Positions 59,507 through 64,000 of a DNA stretch of 64,000 bases are shown piece by piece. This DNA is from Aegicerativicinus sediminis (GTDB lineage Bacteria; Bacteroidota; Bacteroidia; Flavobacteriales; Flavobacteriaceae): contig NZ_CP064295.1 in assembly GCF_015476115.1 (NCBI RefSeq), positions 1,730,001 to 1,794,000 of the forward strand. The letters are read 5' to 3'. The notes below the pieces were generated by a model that saw only the letters and a program-made list of their open reading frames with translations, had not been told where the DNA came from and did no database searches. The position numbers were made by a program, and so were the translations under genes. Every line of letters starts with the position of its first letter. The stretch's first letter is position 1.

Positions 59507-60010
59507 TTAATCCTTGGGTAAATACTTTTCCGGTAGTGGATTGCTTCCAGTTTCATCCTGCCAAAATAAATTTACAATCCACCATCGTGCCCCATCAAAC
59601 ATTAACTGTAAGCTATTAATCCCTCTGCTGCGATTACCATTGATGTCTTTTTCGTAGGTGCTCCAAATATGAGCAATATTGCCAAAACTTTCTTCCACTC
59701 GGTAAATTTCTCTTTCATAAAATCCAATTTCTTTCATACGATCAAAATTCCTAGCGCTGAAATCCTCGGGTGAAAAATATAAAGCCTTGGCCATGTCTTT
59801 GGTTGTGGTTGCAATTAACTTAGCTTCGGGATGAAACATCGACATGAACAATTCCTTGTTGCGCTCCACTCCCTTATCTCCTGATATAACTGAATATAAA
59901 ATATCAATAGTGCTGTCTAAGGTTGAAAACTCGATAGGATTTTCATTTTCTTGGCCATAATTGTTGGTGAAAGACAATAATAATATGATGATGGCGAATT
60001 TCAGTTTCAT
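59507..60010 (-). CDS. Secreted NTF2-like protein of unknown function
   Basis: 167 residues with a signal peptide (about residues 1-19, ending NNYGQ). The sequence STLDSTIDILYSVISGDKGVERNKELFMSMFHPEAKLIATT, then IYRVEESFGNIAHIWSTYEKD and LQLMFDGARWWIVNLFWQDE has the NTF2/SnoaL layout and is found in many flavobacteria. The C-terminus GSNPLPEKYLPKD is typical of that group. Third NTF2-like gene in the window. Confidence 0.8.
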   Translation of the reverse strand: MKLKFAIIILLLSFTNNYGQENENPIEFSTLDSTIDILYSVISGDKGVERNKELFMSMFHPEAKLIATTTKDMAKALYFSPEDFSARNFDRMKEIGFYEREIYRVEESFGNIAHIWSTYEKDINGNRSRGINSLQLMFDGARWWIVNLFWQDETGSNPLPEKYLPKD

Positions 60011-60184
60011 TTGATGTATGTGAAGTTGATGTTATCCATTGATTTTATGTCAAGGTAGTAAAAAGATTAATTGATTTAGAAGTTTCTATTAGTAAGCTTG
60101 CATCCCTTTTTTGCGTCAATCTTACGGCATGGCCATGCTGTTAACAGTTTAAACAGGCTTGGAAATATTATAGGAATGGGTTGT

Positions 60185-60643
60185 TTAACTTCTTTCTTCA
60201 AAAGGAAGAATAATTCCCTTTTCAACATAATCTTTAAGCCCTTTGAGTAACATTGCCCAACAAAAGGATGCAATCCTAAAATGGGAATTGCGTTCTTTCC
60301 AATTCAAATGTGTGAATTGTAGTACTGATTTGCCTTTCTCTTCCCTTATTTCAAACCCAAAAGTGGTAGGATCCCAATCAACGTCCGATTTGGTCATTTT
60401 TATATGGAAGCTTTTGTTCACATCAAACTTCACGACTTCTCCAAACCAATTGTATTCTGGTGAAAAAAAGAAATTGTATTGAGACCCTAATGCAGGGTTG
60501 CCTTGGCATTTTTTTGGCCACCAATTTATTAGGTGTTCAGGTTGTGCAATCGCTGTGAACAATTTTTCTGGAGTAACATCAATAGTTAAATCATGATAGA
60601 TTCCAAAAGTTGCATCAATATTTTGAGAGTGTTTTGTAGCCAT
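60185..60643 (-). CDS. SRPBCC (AHSA1-like) protein
   Basis: 152 residues from MATKHSQN (an earlier ATG at 60658 is in frame). START-like fold: YHDLTIDVTPEKLFTAIAQPEHLINWWPKKCQGNPALGSQYNFFF, then GEVVKFDVNKSFHIKM, FGFEIREEKGKSVLQFTHLNWKERN and a last amphipathic helix FCWAMLLKGLKDYVEKG. The family includes Hsp90 activator-like and small-ligand-binding proteins. Cytoplasmic. Its role here is unknown. Confidence 0.85.
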   Translation of the reverse strand: MATKHSQNIDATFGIYHDLTIDVTPEKLFTAIAQPEHLINWWPKKCQGNPALGSQYNFFFSPEYNWFGEVVKFDVNKSFHIKMTKSDVDWDPTTFGFEIREEKGKSVLQFTHLNWKERNSHFRIASFCWAMLLKGLKDYVEKGIILPFEERS

Positions 60644-60726
60644 TTTTTCTAAACTCAAGAAATATGAATTAAATTTTGATAATCTCTATATTCTCTGTGA
60701 ATACTATTCAATTTTATAGAGACAGT

Positions 60727-61932
60727 TTAAAATAATCTCGGTACAAACTGAGACAAATAAATTCGCCAATTTCGCCAAATATGTCCTCCTTCAGACTCCA
60801 TATATTCGTAAGGCATTTCTATGGAATCTAAAAGTTTTATAAACTCCATATTGGCGTCATATAAAAAATCGGTTTTGCCTATTGCAATCCAGTACAGTTT
60901 ATAGCCATTTGTTTTTTGAGTATTTAAGCTTTCCTCGAAATTGGAATAAACTTTAGATTCAGAACCGTCTCGCGGCATAATGGCCGCAGAAAACAATCCG
61001 ATATAGTCAAAAGTATTAGGAAAATATCTCGAAATGTGAAGCGAATGGAACCCACCCATAGAAAGACCTGCAATTGCACGGAATTCTTTTTGTTTTTTAA
61101 CGCGATAGTTACTCTCAACAAAAGATATGATATCCATAAAAGTTTCTTCGTAAGTTCCATTCATGCTGCCGGGTACCATAAATTGGGGTTTATAATATCC
61201 CTTATTACCTTGACCCGGTGCCGCATCTTGTATAATATTGGCATTGGGCATAACCACAATCATCGGCTTCGCTTTTCCTTGAGCGATGAGATTATCCATA
61301 ATTTGGGAGGTTCTTCCTAATTCTATCCAAGCTTCCTCATCTCCACCGGCTCCATGTAATAAATAAAGCACTGGATATGTGGTAGTTTTATTCGATTCAT
61401 AATTTGGTGGGGTGTAAACCGTTAATCGCCTATCCATCTTAAGTCCGGGGGAATTATACCAAATGCGTGAAACGGTTCCGTGGGGAACGTCATTCACCTT
61501 ATATAAATCTGCTTGTTTGCCACCGACAATGAATATATTGGTAACTGAAGCCACATCTCTAATTAAAAAAGGATTATTAGGGTCTGTATTTGAAACTCCA
61601 TCAACAATAAATGAGTAGTTATATAATTCTGGCATCAATGGATCGGAAGTAAAACTCCACAACCCATTCTTGTCTTTGGTTAAATCCGCATGGGTCGGAG
61701 CGTCTACCATTCCCCATTGAGTTTCCTTCTTTATAGTTGGCAAAAAATCGCCTGTAACCTTAACAGAATCTGCCGTTGGGGCAAAAAACCTGAAAGTAAC
61801 TGATTTATCGTCATGAATTTCGGGAGAGGTGATATCTTGGTTTGAAAATATGGCCTCCTGACCAAATGCTTGGTGGAAAACTAAACTGGAAATAAATAGA
61901 AATACTGAGATTTTGGAAAAGATGGTTTTCAT
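60727..61932 (-). CDS. Secreted esterase with CBM48-like N-domain (esterase D/CE1 type)
   Basis: 401 residues from MKTIFSKIS, with a signal peptide ending AFGQ (about residue 24). An N-terminal CBM48/isoamylase-N-like domain (DDKSVTFRFFAPTADSVKVTGDF) precedes an alpha/beta hydrolase: YPVLYLLHGAGGDEEAWIELG, nucleophile S291 (AGLSMGG), likely Asp in AIGKTDFLYD and His in EGGHIWRNW. This layout is that of feruloyl/acetyl-xylan esterases of Bacteroidota. It probably removes ester groups from plant or algal polysaccharides. Confidence 0.88.
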   Translation of the reverse strand: MKTIFSKISVFLFISSLVFHQAFGQEAIFSNQDITSPEIHDDKSVTFRFFAPTADSVKVTGDFLPTIKKETQWGMVDAPTHADLTKDKNGLWSFTSDPLMPELYNYSFIVDGVSNTDPNNPFLIRDVASVTNIFIVGGKQADLYKVNDVPHGTVSRIWYNSPGLKMDRRLTVYTPPNYESNKTTTYPVLYLLHGAGGDEEAWIELGRTSQIMDNLIAQGKAKPMIVVMPNANIIQDAAPGQGNKGYYKPQFMVPGSMNGTYEETFMDIISFVESNYRVKKQKEFRAIAGLSMGGFHSLHISRYFPNTFDYIGLFSAAIMPRDGSESKVYSNFEESLNTQKTNGYKLYWIAIGKTDFLYDANMEFIKLLDSIEMPYEYMESEGGHIWRNWRIYLSQFVPRLF

Positions 61933-62010
61933 AATTAAGTTAAGCAATTAACTATAAAAATACGATAGATTTTTTCAGTCAGAGCTTAATTTTGACAGTA
62001 AATCGGTCTC

Positions 62011-63654
62011 CTATTCAAATACTACCTCTCCCTCTTGGTTAAACCAATTTTTATAGTTGGGCATATGGATTTTTTCGATTTGATTTCGCTTAGTTTTTAA
62101 AGTGGGAGTTAACAGACCATTATCTACCGACCAGTCAGCCTTCATGATAACCATCTTTGATAATTTCTCCACTTTTTTAAGCTTTTTATTGACTGTTACA
62201 AGCGTTGTTTTAAGACTTTCAATTAGTGTTTGGTGGTCTTTAGCTATACCATCTTCAGACAAAACGCAAAGAGCTATAGGCTGGGGGATTCCCATACCTA
62301 CTACACAGCATAATTCTATATTTTCATTTTTCAATAGTTGCAATTCAATAGGTGCAGGAGAAATGTATTTCCCTTTATCTGTTTTAAACTGGTCTTTTAT
62401 GCGCCCAGTTATGAAAAGGTATCCATCCTTATCATATTCGCCAATATCACCAGTTTTAAGAAATCCTTCGCTATCAAACATTTCCTTTGTTAGATCAGGG
62501 TTTTTATAGTAACCCTTCATGAGAACCTCATTTTTTATGCAGATTTCTCCCTCCTCAGATATTTTTCCTGTTACTCCAGGTAAGGCCTTACCAACCGATC
62601 CTATTCTGTTTTCGGCAGGAAAATTATAATGTGATAAAATACAGTCTTCGGTCATTCCGTAAACTTGGTTGATATTTACACCAATTTTCCTAAACCAATG
62701 AATTAGTTCGACGGAAATAGGGGCTGCACCAGAGGCAATAAATGTAGCTGTGGAAAGTCCCAGTTTTTTCTTTAACTTTTTTCTGACAAGCAAATTGACA
62801 ATTGGGATACTCGTAAGAAGATTTAATTTTTTCTGGGGTATCTTTTTTAAAATGGCTTCTTGAAATTTTGCCCAAATACGCGGAACTGCAAAAAACATGT
62901 GAGGTTGAACCTTCTCAAGATCAAGTGCAAAGGTTTCAATAGATTCTGCAAAATAAAAAGTGGATCCTCTAAACAAACCATTCATTTCTATACCAACTCG
63001 CTCTGCTACATGTGCTAGAGGTAGGTAAGAAAAGAAGCGTGGATTGTCAGGGACGCTAAGTTTCTTAGGGTAGGTTTGAGGAACTATAGTGAAATTTTGT
63101 ACAGTATGCATTACGCCCTTTGGGGTACCCGTAGTTCCAGAGGTATAAAGAATTGAAATTAAGTCATCGGGGTTTTGGTCTGCATAGGAAGTCAAGGGTT
63201 GGTTGTTTGCTACCAATTCATCCCAAGAAGTTCCATCATCCATACCATAGCAATTGAATCCGATTTTATTTATCTCTGGTATTCCAACCTTTTGGGATGG
63301 ATAATCATCAAGTTTCCCGAGAAATATGGAGGAAGACTCACTGTGGTCTAAAATTTGACGAATTGAATCGGCGTCTAAAGTGGGATAAATAGGTACAGAT
63401 ATATGACCTGCCATCATGATAGCGAGATCGGCCATAATCCAATGTGCACAATTTTTGGACAATATCGCCACCTTACTTTTAGGAGGCAAATCGAGTTGCC
63501 TCAATGACTTAGCTACCCTCCTTATTTCATCTCCAGCTTGAGAACGGGTATATGTTTTTCTTTTGCCTCCATGAAGGGGTTGGTGGAATAAAATTAAATC
63601 AGGATTTTCCTTTTCCCATTGGAGAAAGGCGCCTAAGGGTGATTGAACAGACAT
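62011..63654 (-). CDS. Long-chain acyl-CoA synthetase (AMP-binding)
   Basis: 547 residues. Activates fatty acids with ATP and CoA. ANL-family motifs: YTSGTTGTPKGVMHT (A3, about residues 168-182), FSYLPLAHVAERV, VYGMTEDC (A5, about 333-340), LKTGDIGEYDKDGYLFITGRIKDQFKTDKGKYISP (A7-A8), and a later PTLKTKRNQI with the A10 Lys. Length and LAHVAER motif suit the FadD15-like long-chain group. A 346-base upstream stretch carries no known gene fully. Confidence 0.92.
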   Translation of the reverse strand: MSVQSPLGAFLQWEKENPDLILFHQPLHGGKRKTYTRSQAGDEIRRVAKSLRQLDLPPKSKVAILSKNCAHWIMADLAIMMAGHISVPIYPTLDADSIRQILDHSESSSIFLGKLDDYPSQKVGIPEINKIGFNCYGMDDGTSWDELVANNQPLTSYADQNPDDLISILYTSGTTGTPKGVMHTVQNFTIVPQTYPKKLSVPDNPRFFSYLPLAHVAERVGIEMNGLFRGSTFYFAESIETFALDLEKVQPHMFFAVPRIWAKFQEAILKKIPQKKLNLLTSIPIVNLLVRKKLKKKLGLSTATFIASGAAPISVELIHWFRKIGVNINQVYGMTEDCILSHYNFPAENRIGSVGKALPGVTGKISEEGEICIKNEVLMKGYYKNPDLTKEMFDSEGFLKTGDIGEYDKDGYLFITGRIKDQFKTDKGKYISPAPIELQLLKNENIELCCVVGMGIPQPIALCVLSEDGIAKDHQTLIESLKTTLVTVNKKLKKVEKLSKMVIMKADWSVDNGLLTPTLKTKRNQIEKIHMPNYKNWFNQEGEVVFE

Positions 63655-63810
63655 GTTAAAGTTAGTAGTTGTACTACAAGATAACTATTAGATTTCAATT
63701 ATTTGGCTATTGCATTCATTTTGTGCTAATTGCAAAAGTTGAATTACGGATTGCATTAAAAAAATGAAACAAATTTTTAAACCAATTGAGGGCAAGTCAA
63801 CACTTTTGTC
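63655..63810. other. Upstream region of the acyl-CoA synthetase gene
   Basis: 156 AT-rich bases between the acyl-CoA synthetase start and the stop of a possible partial gene at the right edge. No perfect TAnnTTTG element was seen on the minus strand. Confidence 0.4.
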
Positions 63811-64000
63811 CTAGTTGTTAGGTGTTAATTGAGGTTCTAAACTGTGGTTTGCTCCAAAGTTGAAAATATTGGTGATTTTCTTTTTAAGAAGGCGTATTCT
63901 CTTCATAGGATGACTTTTTATTATAAGTCTGCCAAGGCGTGGTGAGATTCTGTTAATAGATAATAGATAAACTTCAAATTTACCCACAACAATTCGCTGG
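63811..64000 (-). CDS. Possible C-terminal end of an unknown gene, cut by the window edge
   Basis: A minus-strand frame stays open from the right edge to a TAG at 63811-63813 (about 62 codons). Its sequence is basic and protein-like (EVYLLSINRISPRLGRLI, then a Lys/Arg-rich helix and NFGANHSLEPQLTPNN). No family is recognised. Chance openness at this length in AT-rich DNA is not negligible. Confidence 0.35.
   Translation of the reverse strand, partial: QRIVVGKFEVYLLSINRISPRLGRLIIKSHPMKRIRLLKKKITNIFNFGANHSLEPQLTPNN

Noticed and set aside
60076-60273. Minus-strand 65-codon frame next to the SRPBCC gene
   Set aside because: It overlaps the end of the SRPBCC gene in another frame; a shadow frame with no family match.

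Overview
The window looks like chromosomal DNA of a low-GC, probably marine member of the Flavobacteriaceae (Bacteroidota). The grounds are an AT-rich composition, a SusC/SusD pair, many lipoproteins with Bacteroidota-type lipoboxes, a SusB-type GH97, a UDP-galactose-epimerase-like L-threonine dehydrogenase, and several TAnnTTTG (-7) promoter elements. No rRNA, tRNA, CRISPR array, insertion sequence or phage gene was seen. The lineage is inferred from gene content only.

Positions 1-20030 hold the most distinctive locus, a minus-strand polysaccharide-utilization-like operon. Reading in the direction of transcription it has susC, susD, a hairpin that may attenuate transcription, three tandem lipoproteins of about 1,100 residues (FG-GAP/VCBS repeats around an ASPIC/UnbV domain), a PAP2/vanadium-haloperoxidase-type lipoprotein, a membrane-anchored GyrI-like protein, a SusB-type inverting GH97, and the start of an (alpha/alpha)6 glycosidase that runs off the left edge. 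Gaps between the last eight genes run from -8 to +3 bases. A LacI-type operator lies upstream of susC. GH97 and the LacI-type operator point to an alpha-glucoside or alpha-glucan. The role of the three propeller proteins and the haloperoxidase-like protein is not known.

Positions 20069-33464 are mostly housekeeping and single genes: L-threonine dehydrogenase, a lipoprotein, an M13 peptidase, a TPR protein, an SDR-like protein, a CBS-pair protein, a lipoprotein, a zinc-ribbon protein, a SAM methyltransferase, a secreted protein with an internal repeat, DUF1330, a TMEM175-like channel coupled to a sialidase-like protein, an MFS transporter and DUF1801. Positions 33489-43385 carry cydB/cydA (bd oxidase), an NTF2-like lipoprotein, a haem c lipoprotein, katG, the NAD-salvage pair pncA/pncB, and a FadL/OmpP1 porin. 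Respiration and peroxide defence are therefore grouped here.

Positions 43466-63654 are almost all on the minus strand: an amidohydrolase lipoprotein, a GH95 alpha-L-fucosidase, an S41 peptidase, a membrane TPR protein with a FlgO/TolB-like domain, a GNAT acetyltransferase, two adjacent broken genes (a membrane protein with an in-frame TGA and an amidohydrolase with two homopolymer frameshifts), an M14 carboxypeptidase, NTF2-like proteins, a membrane-anchored YheO-type PAS protein, a double cupredoxin-like lipoprotein, a HIOMT-type methyltransferase, an SRPBCC protein, a CBM48-esterase and a long-chain acyl-CoA synthetase. Start sites were moved inward from the longest open frame where signal peptides, overlaps or promoters argued for it; each case is explained in its entry.
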